NCBI RefSeq assembly: GCF_012317385.1
Contig: NZ_CP051144.1
Coordinates: 2,356,001 to 2,420,000, forward strand
Source of the DNA: Romboutsia sp. CE17
Lineage (GTDB): Bacteria > Bacillota > Clostridia > Peptostreptococcales > Peptostreptococcaceae
Length of the DNA stretch: 64,000 nt
Direction: 5' to 3'
Shown here piece after piece: positions 8,910-18,149 of the stretch; position 1 is the stretch's first letter; each line of letters begins with the position of its first letter. Below the pieces are notes generated by a model. The model had not been told where the DNA came from. It did not search any database and saw only the letters and a program-made list of their open reading frames with translations. Position numbers and translations under genes: made by a program.

Positions 8910-10052
8910 TTATCTATAATTATCTAATTCTCTTAAGCATGCTATTGTTATTTCATCTTCTGGATCTAATTCATATGCTCTTTCTATATAATAAATAGCA
9001 TCATCTAGTTCACCATTATTTAAATAAGCCATACCTAAGTTACATAGTATTTCTGGATCTTCTTTTATTTTTGCAGCTGTACTAAAATGTTCTATAGCCT
9101 TTTCTAAGTTAAAAACTGCAGCTTCACAAAGACCTAATTCAACCATAGTATCAACTTGATGAGGCTTTAAAATCAATATTCTTTCAAAATAAGACTTAGC
9201 TTCTTCTATCTCGTTCATATTTTTATATGCAAGTCCTATCATAAATAATAAATTCCACCAATCAGAATGCTCTGACTCTAAAGGTAATAATTTTTCTAAA
9301 GCTTCTTCACTTCTACCTTGGAATACTAGTGTATATCCTTCTTCATATTGAACTTTAAAATCCATTTTACCTATATTATCTTGAACTTCTGATACTAAAT
9401 CATCTTCTAGCCCTAATTTTAATGATTCCTCCCATATAACTTTAGCTTTTATATATTGACCTTGGTTATAATAATGATATCCTAAATGATAATATGCATG
9501 TGAAAAACTCTCATCTAAAGATATTACTTTTTCTAGCTTATCTAAAGCCTCAAGTAAGAAATTGTTCATTCCTTCATTATCAGAGTCCTTTTGATACTGC
9601 TGAGCTAATTCCTGACAAACTATTGCATAATGATACATTCCATCTATATCATCTGGAAACATTGTTATAAGTGATTTTAAATATATTAAAGAATCTGTCG
9701 ACTCTCCTATTTCAAAATATTTTCTAGACATATATCCCATATAAGCTCTTAAATCTAAATTAATATTTGATTCCAATGCCTTAAGAAATTTTTTATATTC
9801 ATCGTTATATTTAAAGTTACTATCAATACCCATGATATATATCATAGCATCAGCTATAGACATTGAGTTTATTCCATCTTGAGCGGTATTCTCTTTTATC
9901 CCTTTAACAAGTACTTCATTTTTTATAGGAACATCAAGACCATTACTTGGCAATGTATAACCTTTTAATTTAAAGTCTCCATCATTTTTTATTGTTATGA
10001 AAGCTAATTCATCTGCTTTTTTTAATAAATATTTTTCTATTCTAAACTTCAT
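8910..10052 (-). CDS. Tetratricopeptide-repeat protein
   Basis: This 380-residue protein has an N-terminal region of about 100 residues that I do not recognise, followed by a series of TPR helix pairs. Examples are SHAYYHLGYHYYNQGQYIKA, WWNLLFMIGLAYKNMNEIEE and PEILCNLGMAYLNNGELDDA, each with the typical W/L-G-Y-A-P spacing. TPR arrays bind other proteins. No signal peptide or membrane segment is seen, so it is probably cytoplasmic. It lies 9 bp after the radical SAM gene and is probably co-transcribed with it. The partner and role are unknown. Confidence 0.85.
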   Translation of the reverse strand: MKFRIEKYLLKKADELAFITIKNDGDFKLKGYTLPSNGLDVPIKNEVLVKGIKENTAQDGINSMSIADAMIYIMGIDSNFKYNDEYKKFLKALESNINLDLRAYMGYMSRKYFEIGESTDSLIYLKSLITMFPDDIDGMYHYAIVCQELAQQYQKDSDNEGMNNFLLEALDKLEKVISLDESFSHAYYHLGYHYYNQGQYIKAKVIWEESLKLGLEDDLVSEVQDNIGKMDFKVQYEEGYTLVFQGRSEEALEKLLPLESEHSDWWNLLFMIGLAYKNMNEIEEAKSYFERILILKPHQVDTMVELGLCEAAVFNLEKAIEHFSTAAKIKEDPEILCNLGMAYLNNGELDDAIYYIERAYELDPEDEITIACLRELDNYR

Positions 10053-10061
10053 CTTAACCTC

Positions 10062-11816
10062 CTATATTGTTACACTATATGATTTTGACTTTTCAAAAAT
10101 CTTTTTATCATCATATACAAATAAAACTACATTTTCATATCTATCAAGTTTCTTATGTATATCATCTTTTAGTTCTACAACATTATAATTAAATGGTTCA
10201 AAATGAACATGTTTAATCATAAATTTAGCTGGAACATTCTCAAATTTCGGTAAATAATTTCTTACATTTTCTTCCTCTTGTAAGAATATATGACATCTAT
10301 TTTTAAAGTCTTCCATTTCTCTCTTATTAAAGAATTGCGGTAAATTTGATGTCTTCCCTAGTGATATATAATCATATTTAAGTATATCATTAAATAGTTC
10401 ATTATTTATATTTATTTTTTCATTATAAAAATCTAATAAAATTTTATATAATTGATTCTTGCCTTGGGCCATATCAAAATATCCCTTAATATCAAAATAT
10501 GTAGCAAAATCTTCAAAAAACTTAAATGGACTTTCACTATAGAAATTCTTTATTATATACTTCATAGATAAAACAAAGTTTTTTGAATTATAATACTTTT
10601 CTAGAATTTCTTCTATATCTTTTAACTTTAATATTTGATCATAACTTATATAATCGTTATATAAAATCTCATATGGAGCATAATCTTTATATCTATATCC
10701 ATGTTCTTTAGCAGTATTTCTTACACCTGTACCCTTTATCATCTTTAAGAATCCTAGTTGTAAATGTTCTATCCCTAAGTTAAATACATCATTAAATGAG
10801 TTTTCAAAACTAGCATAATCTTCATATGGTAGTCCTGCAATTAGGTCTAAATGTTGATGTATGTTTCTATAAGATGCAACTCTTTGTACAACATATGATA
10901 GCCTTTTGAAGTCATCTCTTCTTCCTACTGCATCTAAAGTTTTTTGATTAGTTGATTGGACACCTATCTCAAATTGGAATAAACCTTCCTTACAGTCCTT
11001 TAAAAAGTCTAACGTATCTTCATCTAGAAGATGTGCTGTAACTTCAAAATGATATGTAGTATAGTCATTATCATGTTCCATAAGAAACTTCATTATTTCT
11101 TGAGCAAACTCTTTATTTGCGTTAAATGTTCTATCTATAAATTTAATTTGAGAAACTCTTGCATCAATTAATTTCTTTAGATCTTTTTTTACTCTATCTA
11201 TGCTAAAATATCTTAACCCTTTTAATGTTGAAGATAAACAGTATTGACAATTAAAAGGACAACCTCTTGATGTTTCATAATAAACGATTCTATTTTCATA
11301 TTCTTTTGGATCTAAATTCTCATAAGGGCTCGGAATTTCATCTAAATTTTGTAATAATGCTTTAGGTCTATTAGTTATTATCTCGTCATTATTTCTATAT
11401 ACTATACCTTCTACATCCTCTATTTTTCTTTGACCTAAAAAGTATTCAACTAAGTCTTTAAATACTAATTCTCCTTCTCCACATAGTATATAATCTATAA
11501 AAGGATACTTCTTCATAGCATCAGCACTATCATAACTTACTTCCGGTCCTCCTAGTGCTATTTTTACGTTAGGTTTTACCTTCTTTAAGTTCTCACAAAT
11601 CTTAGCTGTATCATATACATTCCATATATAAGTAGAGAAAAGTACTATATCGTAATCGTTTCTATATATATCTTTTAGTATGTAGTCTAAATCATTATTT
11701 ATAGTATACTCTCTTATATCTACTGGAGTTAATTCTTTTACAAATTCTTTAAGATATCTAATAGCTAAGTTTGTATGTATAAACTTAGAATTTAATGTGG
11801 TTAATAATATCTTCAA
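10062..11816 (-). CDS. B12-binding-domain radical SAM protein (DUF4080 type)
   Basis: This is a protein of about 584 residues. The N-terminus (about 1-130) looks like a cobalamin-binding Rossmann domain (TLNSKFIHTNLAIRYL, ALGGPEVSYD). The radical SAM motif GCPFNCQYCLSS gives the CxxxCxxC cluster near residue 185. A C-terminal part of about 200 residues matches the shape of DUF4080. Such proteins use S-adenosylmethionine and sometimes cobalamin for methyl or other radical chemistry, and this subgroup has no assigned substrate known to me. I place the start at TTG 11816, because the upstream in-frame GTG lies inside the GAGGTG ribosome binding site. It is paired with the TPR gene. Confidence 0.87.
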   Translation of the reverse strand: MKILLTTLNSKFIHTNLAIRYLKEFVKELTPVDIREYTINNDLDYILKDIYRNDYDIVLFSTYIWNVYDTAKICENLKKVKPNVKIALGGPEVSYDSADAMKKYPFIDYILCGEGELVFKDLVEYFLGQRKIEDVEGIVYRNNDEIITNRPKALLQNLDEIPSPYENLDPKEYENRIVYYETSRGCPFNCQYCLSSTLKGLRYFSIDRVKKDLKKLIDARVSQIKFIDRTFNANKEFAQEIMKFLMEHDNDYTTYHFEVTAHLLDEDTLDFLKDCKEGLFQFEIGVQSTNQKTLDAVGRRDDFKRLSYVVQRVASYRNIHQHLDLIAGLPYEDYASFENSFNDVFNLGIEHLQLGFLKMIKGTGVRNTAKEHGYRYKDYAPYEILYNDYISYDQILKLKDIEEILEKYYNSKNFVLSMKYIIKNFYSESPFKFFEDFATYFDIKGYFDMAQGKNQLYKILLDFYNEKININNELFNDILKYDYISLGKTSNLPQFFNKREMEDFKNRCHIFLQEEENVRNYLPKFENVPAKFMIKHVHFEPFNYNVVELKDDIHKKLDRYENVVLFVYDDKKIFEKSKSYSVTI

Positions 11817-11975
11817 ATATTTCACCTCTTTATTAATATTGTCTATATTTTATTATGTATTTAAGTTAAAATAATTTATATAAACTATCAAAATTCTACT
11901 TTTAAAAAGGATTTTTATTATATTTTGTAGAATGTTAGTTTGTTAATTACTATATTTTAAGAAAGGAAGTTTATC

Positions 11976-12176
11976 ATGGAATTAATTGACCAAGTATCTA
12001 TCAATTCATTATCAAAAAGAGATTTATTACTTATAATAAAAGCATTAGAGTTTACTAATGAAAATACAAATCTTAATGATTTTATTGAACTTAGAAATAG
12101 TATAGTAAAAGAATTATGCTTCTTAACTAATACTACAGAAGAATCTTTTATAAACTATCTAGAAACTAATAATTAA
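11976..12176 (+). CDS. Small protein of unknown function, 66 residues
   Basis: This is a short plus-strand gene preceded by a good AGGAAG ribosome binding site nine bases before the ATG. The product is acidic and helical, with segments such as SKRDLLLIIKALEFTNEN and RNSIVKELCFLTN. It has no signal peptide, membrane segment or metal motif. It is transcribed divergently from the radical SAM gene and convergently with the 307-residue gene, whose stop is 2 bp away. I do not recognise the family. The clear ribosome binding site and the placement favour a real gene. Confidence 0.62.
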   Translation: MELIDQVSINSLSKRDLLLIIKALEFTNENTNLNDFIELRNSIVKELCFLTNTTEESFINYLETNN

Positions 12177-12178
12177 AT

Positions 12179-13102
12179 TTAAGATTTTCTAAATTTTAAT
12201 ACATAGATTCCAGATTTTGATTTAATTTTTATACTAAGTATATTTTCGCTAAATTCTTTTGAAATTACTTTTATTTGATTAAATATAGGGTCTGTATAAA
12301 TCTCTCCCTCAACCAACTTAATTAAAGCTCTAGGGTCTGATTTACTATTATAGATTTTTTTATTTATTCTATATAGTCTTAATTTAGTGACATATTCAGA
12401 CATTGATGTAATAAAATCTATATTCTCTATATTTAGGTTGATCTCATCTCCTAAAATAGATAATATAGATTTTTTTATACTACTAATACCATCATTATTA
12501 ACATATCTATCTTCAATATAAATATCATATAATATATTTAATATTGTTGGAATTACTTTGTTATCATCATAATCTTCACATTTTCCATCTATAAACTTGT
12601 CTATAATTTGTAAAGTATTAATCCTACTCATTTGAAATTTAATCATTTGAGGTTTATCTAAATCTATAGTTAATCCTATTATTCTATCTTTTATTCCTTG
12701 TAATAAATCTTCATAACTAATATTTTTATTTTCTATTAAACTATGTATAATGCTATTGTACACAACTGAACCCAATATAAAGTCAAATATCTTATCTTCT
12801 TTTTTAAAATACTTAGCATATTTTTGAATTAAAGAAATAGCTTCATCTTGAGATCTATCAATATTTGTATTCGCAAGTACTACAGGAAGTATTAAGTTTA
12901 AAATAGAATTATATGAAGGTATCTCTCCATAAAACCTATAATATATTAACTCATCCTTTAAACGATTACTATCTACAAATACAAATCTATTCTTTCCATC
13001 ATCAACTAAACACTTAGTATTTACAATAATCAAATCTTTAAGATTCTTATCATCTATATCAAAAGCTGACATATAACTTTTCTTAATTACATTATCTTTC
13101 AT
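12179..13102 (-). CDS. Hypothetical protein, 307 residues
   Basis: This is a soluble-looking protein that I cannot assign. It is mostly alpha-helical by composition, rich in Ile, Asn, Asp and Lys, with a C-terminal stretch of alternating hydrophobic residues (ILSIKIKSKSGIYVLKF) that suggests a small beta-sheet. There is no P-loop, no cysteine cluster, no signal peptide and no membrane segment. An ATG at 13102 is followed by a well-formed frame of normal codon use. It stands alone between a palindromic element (upstream) and the 66-residue gene (convergent). Confidence 0.72.
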   Translation of the reverse strand: MKDNVIKKSYMSAFDIDDKNLKDLIIVNTKCLVDDGKNRFVFVDSNRLKDELIYYRFYGEIPSYNSILNLILPVVLANTNIDRSQDEAISLIQKYAKYFKKEDKIFDFILGSVVYNSIIHSLIENKNISYEDLLQGIKDRIIGLTIDLDKPQMIKFQMSRINTLQIIDKFIDGKCEDYDDNKVIPTILNILYDIYIEDRYVNNDGISSIKKSILSILGDEINLNIENIDFITSMSEYVTKLRLYRINKKIYNSKSDPRALIKLVEGEIYTDPIFNQIKVISKEFSENILSIKIKSKSGIYVLKFRKS

Positions 13103-13225
13103 TAATATTACACTCCTTGTAATACTGTCTAATAACTATTTTTATCAACAATTATTTATAATATACCTATTCATAATGCTATTAAATAAACCTTTAGTAT
13201 ACTCTTCAACTATTGCTGGTATATA

Positions 13226-13357
13226 TTTTAGGTTTTATAACGTAGCGAAGGGCTGATATAAATATTTTCAATGCCATTTGCAACATTTTTTAGCTGCATG
13301 CCTTAAAAGTATTATATCAGCCCAAACGCCCTTTGTTATAATCTATATCCTAAAACT
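13226..13357. repeat. Nested palindromic intergenic element A
   Basis: The core inverted repeat GGGCTGATATAA (13250-13261) and TTATATCAGCCC (13312-13323) is perfect. Outside it, TTATAAC-like arms (about 13235-13241 and 13335-13341) and TTTTAGG/CCTAAAA ends (13226-13232 and 13349-13355) pair too. The spacer is about 50 bp and holds GCATGC. The element fills the gap right after argS and is locally more GC-rich than its surroundings. It looks like a small palindromic repeat or non-autonomous element; it could also end transcription from argS. No coding potential is seen. Confidence 0.5.
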
Positions 13358-13362
13358 TCTAA

Positions 13363-15063
13363 TTACATTCTTTCTGGTGCTTGCATTCCTAATAATTTAA
13401 GTCCATTTTCTAAAGTTTGTCTAGTTGCTGCAACTAAAGCAAGTCTAGCTTTTCTAACATTAACATCATCTACTAATATTGGATTATCATGATAGAACTT
13501 ATTAAACGCTTGAGCTAAATCTAGAACAAATCTAGTTACTATATGTGGCTCATTTCTGTTCATAGCAGATACTATGCTCTTGTTAAATGAAGCAATAGTC
13601 TTTAATACTTCAACACTATCTTCATTAGTTAATAAGCTATAATCTATATCTGAAGTAACTTCTTCGTTAGCTTTTCTTAAAACTGCACAACATCTAGCGT
13701 GTGTGTATTGAACATATGGTCCAGTTTCTCCTTCAAAGCTTAACGTTCTTTCCCATGAGAAAGTATAGTCTTTTATTCTACTGTTAGATAACTCTTGGAA
13801 CACTACTGCTCCTACCCCAACTTGCTTAGCTATTTCATCAACATTTTTAGCATTTGGGTTTTTAGATAACATAGTTTCCTTTGTCTTTTCTATAGCTTGT
13901 CTTAAAACATCTTCTAAGAATACTACTCTACCTTTTCTTGTAGACATTGTTCCTTCTTCTAATGCTACCATTCCAAATTGAACGTGAATTAAATCTTTAG
14001 CCCACTCATAACCTACAAGTTCTAAAACTTTAAATAATTGTTGGAAATGTAATGCTTGTTGAGAACCAACTACATATATACACTTATCAAAATCATAAGT
14101 ATTTTTTCTATATACAGCAGCAGCTAAATCTCTTGTCATATATAAAGTAGATCCATCATTCTTAGTTATAAGAGCTGGTGGCATATTATACTCTTCTAAC
14201 TCAACAACATTTGTACCTTTAGATTCTTTTAGTAATCCTTTTTCTTTTATAGTTTCTATTACAGAATCCATCTTATCAGAGTAGAAGCTTTCTCCATTAT
14301 AAGAATCAAACTCTATATCTAATAAGTCATAAACCCTAGCAAATTCTTTTAAACTTTCATCTCTGAACCATTGCCATAATTCTTTAGCTTCTGGATCTCC
14401 GTTCTCTAGCTTAGTAAACCAAGCTCTAGCTTCATCTTCCATTTCTGGTTTTTCTTCTGCCTCATCATGGAATCTTATATATAACTTTAATAATTCTGGT
14501 ATTGGATTTGCCTCTACCGCATCTTTATCTCCCCATAACTTAAATGCTACTATAAGCTTTCCGAACTGAGTTCCATAGTCACCTAAGTGGTTTATTCTTA
14601 CAGTATCATATCCTTGTGAATCATATATTTTATATAAGGCATTACCTATAACAGTAGTTCTTATATGTCCTATATGGAATGGTTTTGCTATATTAGGAGA
14701 TGAAAAATCTATTACTACAGTTTTACCTTCACCTAATTTTGATTTTCCGTATGCATCCTTTTGAGTTAATACATCATTTATAACATTTGTAGCTAACTGA
14801 GATTTGTTAACAAAGAAGTTTACATATCCGCCCATTGGCATAACCTTTGCTATATCACCTTTAGCTTCTATATTTTCTGCTAAATCAGCCGCTATCATAT
14901 TAGGAGCTTTTCTAAATACTTTTGCCAATTTAAAACATGGAAATGCATAATCACCCATATCTTTATTTGGTGGTATTTCTATAAGTCCTAATATTTCTTC
15001 TAAAGATAATTCTTCAATTTTCTCTTTAAGTAAATTTCCTATTGCTACCTTGAAATCTTGCAT
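13363..15063 (-). CDS. argS: Arginyl-tRNA synthetase
   Basis: This class I synthetase of about 566 residues attaches arginine to tRNA-Arg. The frame is open further upstream, but MQDFKVAIGNLLKEKIEE starting at 15063 is the expected N-terminal Arg additive domain and follows a GAGGAG ribosome binding site, so I choose that start. SSPNIAKPFHIGHIRTTVIG carries the HIGH signature. The MSTRKGRVVFL stretch is at the place of the KMSKS loop. The C-terminal anticodon-binding DALR domain ends with LLGMQAPERM. It lies 75 bp after a DUF523 gene and probably in the mutS2 operon. Confidence 0.95.
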   Translation of the reverse strand: MQDFKVAIGNLLKEKIEELSLEEILGLIEIPPNKDMGDYAFPCFKLAKVFRKAPNMIAADLAENIEAKGDIAKVMPMGGYVNFFVNKSQLATNVINDVLTQKDAYGKSKLGEGKTVVIDFSSPNIAKPFHIGHIRTTVIGNALYKIYDSQGYDTVRINHLGDYGTQFGKLIVAFKLWGDKDAVEANPIPELLKLYIRFHDEAEEKPEMEDEARAWFTKLENGDPEAKELWQWFRDESLKEFARVYDLLDIEFDSYNGESFYSDKMDSVIETIKEKGLLKESKGTNVVELEEYNMPPALITKNDGSTLYMTRDLAAAVYRKNTYDFDKCIYVVGSQQALHFQQLFKVLELVGYEWAKDLIHVQFGMVALEEGTMSTRKGRVVFLEDVLRQAIEKTKETMLSKNPNAKNVDEIAKQVGVGAVVFQELSNSRIKDYTFSWERTLSFEGETGPYVQYTHARCCAVLRKANEEVTSDIDYSLLTNEDSVEVLKTIASFNKSIVSAMNRNEPHIVTRFVLDLAQAFNKFYHDNPILVDDVNVRKARLALVAATRQTLENGLKLLGMQAPERM

Positions 15064-15137
15064 GTCGTTGCTCCTCTCTCTTTCTCTTATCTTATTATGG
15101 TAAATCAAATTTCGAGTTTTTTCAAGATGTTTACCTA

Positions 15138-15575
15138 TTATAGTTCTTTTTCACTAAGTACCTTTATATTATTTTTTCTTAATAATGATGTTGTAACTCC
15201 CTCACCAGGAATTTTTCTCCCGCTAAAACTACCATCATATATGTATGTCGAACCACAAGAAGGACTTCCATCCTTCATTATGGCTTTTTTGCAGTTATAT
15301 AATTGAGCAATTTTCAATGTTTCATTAGCTCCTTTTAAAAAGTTTTCAGTAACGTCTTTTCCTTTATTGCTCATAAGTTTGTATTCTTTAATATCTTTTT
15401 CTTTAGATAAAACAATTTCTGAAGGATCTCTAGGTGTACTTAGTCCTCCTAACTGTTCTGGGCATACAATCACAAATTCTTTTCCTTTTAAATATTCTCT
15501 AACTTTAGAGTTTTCATTATTAGAATTGTTATATTTACAATTTATGCCTAATAAGCATGCTGATACTAATATCAT
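15138..15575 (-). CDS. DUF523 family protein
   Basis: This 145-residue protein begins MILVSACLLGINCKYNNSNN, the signature of DUF523 (YbbK-like). It continues with IVCPEQLGGLSTPRDPSEI and MKDGSPSCGSTYIYDG, also conserved in that family, and has five cysteines that could bind a metal. The biochemical role is not known to me. It starts 18 bp after mutS2 ends and is followed by argS, so the three genes are likely co-transcribed. Confidence 0.87.
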   Translation of the reverse strand: MILVSACLLGINCKYNNSNNENSKVREYLKGKEFVIVCPEQLGGLSTPRDPSEIVLSKEKDIKEYKLMSNKGKDVTENFLKGANETLKIAQLYNCKKAIMKDGSPSCGSTYIYDGSFSGRKIPGEGVTTSLLRKNNIKVLSEKEL

Positions 15576-15593
15576 AATATTGACCTCTTTAAT

Positions 15594-17972
15594 TTATTTT
15601 AGAACTGCTATAGTTACACCTGCTCCACCTTCACCATACTGACCTGGTCTTTGAGATTTAACATGTTTATTTTTCTTAAGAACTTCTTGTAATCCTGATT
15701 TAAGTACCCCTGTACCTATACCATGTATTATTGTAACATATTCTAAACCTGCTACACAGGCATCATCTAAATATTTATCTACTTCCATTATTGCTTCTTC
15801 TAATGTCATACCACGAAGATCAATTTCACTTTTAACTCTTCCTGATTTTGATTTTATTATATTTCTAGTTCCTTTTGTTACAGTAGTTTTAGCTTCTGAT
15901 TTTGCTTTTTGTAATGATTTAAATGGTAAAGTCATTTTCATTATACCAATTTGAACCACAGCTTCTTTTTTCTTCTCATCTACCGATATTACGCTACCAT
16001 TTTGATTTAAAGTTATTACTTTAACCTCATCTCCAGGCTTTAAGTTTTTAATTTCTTTACTTGCTACCTTAGGAACAATCATACTCTCAACTGTTGGCTG
16101 TAGTGCCCCCATAGAGTTTGTTAGCTCTTTTCTAAGAGCTTCAATCTTACGATTTTTTTCTTTAGAAGCCATTTCAGCTTCCATAGCTCTAAGCTCTTTA
16201 ATTATATTATCAACTTCTTCTTTAGCACCTCTAGTTATTCTAAATGCTTCAGATTTAGCTTGTTCTATCATCTTTTCTCTTTGATTTATAATCTTTTCTA
16301 ATCTTTCATCATACTCTTGCTTAATTTTCTCAATTTCAGACTTTAATCTTTCAGCTTCTTCTCTTTCTTCTATTGCTTTAAGTCTACTTTTTTCAGCCTC
16401 TTGAAGAACATCCTCTAACTCTATATTGCTATCATCTATAAAATCTCTAGCTCTTGATATTATGTAGTCACTTAAGCCTAATTTTTTAGATATCTCAAAG
16501 GCATTTGATTTTCCAGGTATACCCATAAGTAATCTATATGTAGGACTTAGTGTTTCTACATCAAACTCGACAGCCGCATTTTCTACTCCATCTTTTGTTA
16601 ATGCATAGTTTTTAAGCTCTGTGTAGTGAGTTGTAGCTATACAAGTTGCTCCTGCCATCTTTACATCTTCAAGTATTGAAACAGCTAAAGCAGCACCCTC
16701 CATTGGGTCAGTTCCAGCTCCTAATTCATCAAATATAACTAATGAATTTTCTGTTATCTCCTTCAATATTGATACTATATTTGTCATATGAGATGAGAAT
16801 GTAGATAAACTTTGCTCTATACTTTGTTCATCACCAATATCAGCAAATACATTATCAAATACACACATACTACTTCCATAGTTAGCTGGTATATGAAGTC
16901 CACTTTGAGTCATTAAAGCAAATAATCCTACTGTTTTTATAGTTACAGTTTTACCACCTGTATTCGGACCTGTTATAAGTAATGTATGGAATTCTCTTCC
17001 TAGATATATATCATTAGATACAACAGTATCTGCATCTAAAAGTGGATGTCTTCCAGCCTTTATATTTATAAACTTGTCTTCATTTAATTGCGGCTCAACT
17101 GCCTTCATTGATATAGATAGTTTACCCTTCGCAAAAGCAAAGTCTAGCTTACCTAATATCTCTTGATTAGCAATTAATTCTTGACTTATCTCTCCTACTA
17201 AAGCTGATAATTCCGATAAGATTCTTTCTATTTCTTCTTGTTCTTGTAATCTTAATTGTCTCAGTTCATTATTCATATCAACTATACTCATAGGCTCTAT
17301 AAATAGTGTAGCTCCTGATGATGACTGGTCATGAATAATTCCAGAAACATAAGATCTATATTCAGCTTTAACAGGCACAACAAATCTATCTCCTCTAACA
17401 GAAATGATTGCATCTTGTAGATATTTTTGATATGTAGTTGATGTAATGATAGAGTTAAGCTTAGATCTTATTGATTGATTTTTTTGAACTATCCTTCTTC
17501 TAATACTTCTAAGCTCTGTTGATGCATTATCAGATATCTCTAATTCACTGATTATTGCATTATATATTTTATCTTCTACATCCCTATATGCGTATAATGA
17601 ATTAGATAATCCTTGGATTATTGGATAATTAAATTCTTCTTCATCACTACCACATAAGTTGTTTTTTAAAGTTCTTGCAACTCTTAATGTATCAGCTATC
17701 TTGATTAAGCTGCCTGGATCTAATGATGCTCCAATCTCAGCCCTTTTAGCTTTATCTTCTATATCATGTATACCATTTAAGGCTATTCCTCCTCTTTTTA
17801 AAAGGATTCCTTGAGCTTGGCTAGTTTCTTCTAACATATACTTAACTTCTTCATATTCTGAACTAGGAGTTAAGTCATTTATATATTTTAAACCTAAAGA
17901 AGATGAAACTTTCGTCTTTAATATATCAACAATCTTGTTAAATTCTAAAACTCTTAGTGATTTACTGTTCAT
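15594..17972 (-). CDS. mutS2: MutS2 / RqcU-type ATPase with Smr domain
   Basis: This 792-residue protein has a MutS core with Walker A TGPNTGGKT (about 335), Walker B LVIFDELGAGTDPMEGAAL and the signature DEQSIEQSLSTFSSHM. A long coiled coil follows (about 515-640, rich in Glu and Lys). The C-terminal Smr domain (SEIDLRGMTLEEAIMEVDKY ... IHGIGTGVLKSG) has the usual HGxGxG loop. MutS2 lacks the mismatch-recognition domains of MutS and is linked to recombination control and to collided-ribosome splitting. It is divergent from pepD, with about 180 bp between the starts. Confidence 0.95.
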   Translation of the reverse strand: MNSKSLRVLEFNKIVDILKTKVSSSLGLKYINDLTPSSEYEEVKYMLEETSQAQGILLKRGGIALNGIHDIEDKAKRAEIGASLDPGSLIKIADTLRVARTLKNNLCGSDEEEFNYPIIQGLSNSLYAYRDVEDKIYNAIISELEISDNASTELRSIRRRIVQKNQSIRSKLNSIITSTTYQKYLQDAIISVRGDRFVVPVKAEYRSYVSGIIHDQSSSGATLFIEPMSIVDMNNELRQLRLQEQEEIERILSELSALVGEISQELIANQEILGKLDFAFAKGKLSISMKAVEPQLNEDKFINIKAGRHPLLDADTVVSNDIYLGREFHTLLITGPNTGGKTVTIKTVGLFALMTQSGLHIPANYGSSMCVFDNVFADIGDEQSIEQSLSTFSSHMTNIVSILKEITENSLVIFDELGAGTDPMEGAALAVSILEDVKMAGATCIATTHYTELKNYALTKDGVENAAVEFDVETLSPTYRLLMGIPGKSNAFEISKKLGLSDYIISRARDFIDDSNIELEDVLQEAEKSRLKAIEEREEAERLKSEIEKIKQEYDERLEKIINQREKMIEQAKSEAFRITRGAKEEVDNIIKELRAMEAEMASKEKNRKIEALRKELTNSMGALQPTVESMIVPKVASKEIKNLKPGDEVKVITLNQNGSVISVDEKKKEAVVQIGIMKMTLPFKSLQKAKSEAKTTVTKGTRNIIKSKSGRVKSEIDLRGMTLEEAIMEVDKYLDDACVAGLEYVTIIHGIGTGVLKSGLQEVLKKNKHVKSQRPGQYGEGGAGVTIAVLK

Positions 17973-18149
17973 ACTTCCTCCTTTATTCGCATTTTATTAT
18001 ATTGTTTATTTTATGTATATTTGTATTATACTATTTATATAGCTATTTATATATTATACATAAACATGTATTATTTGTAGCGTATTTTTTTAATTATTAA
18101 CCTAAAATCAATGTTTTAAAACAAATTTATATTAAAGGAGATTCTACTA

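Noticed and set aside
15061-15108. N-terminal extension of argS to 15108
   Set aside because: The extra residues (IYHNKIRERERSND) are not part of ArgS, and the ATG at 15063 has a good GAGGAG ribosome binding site.
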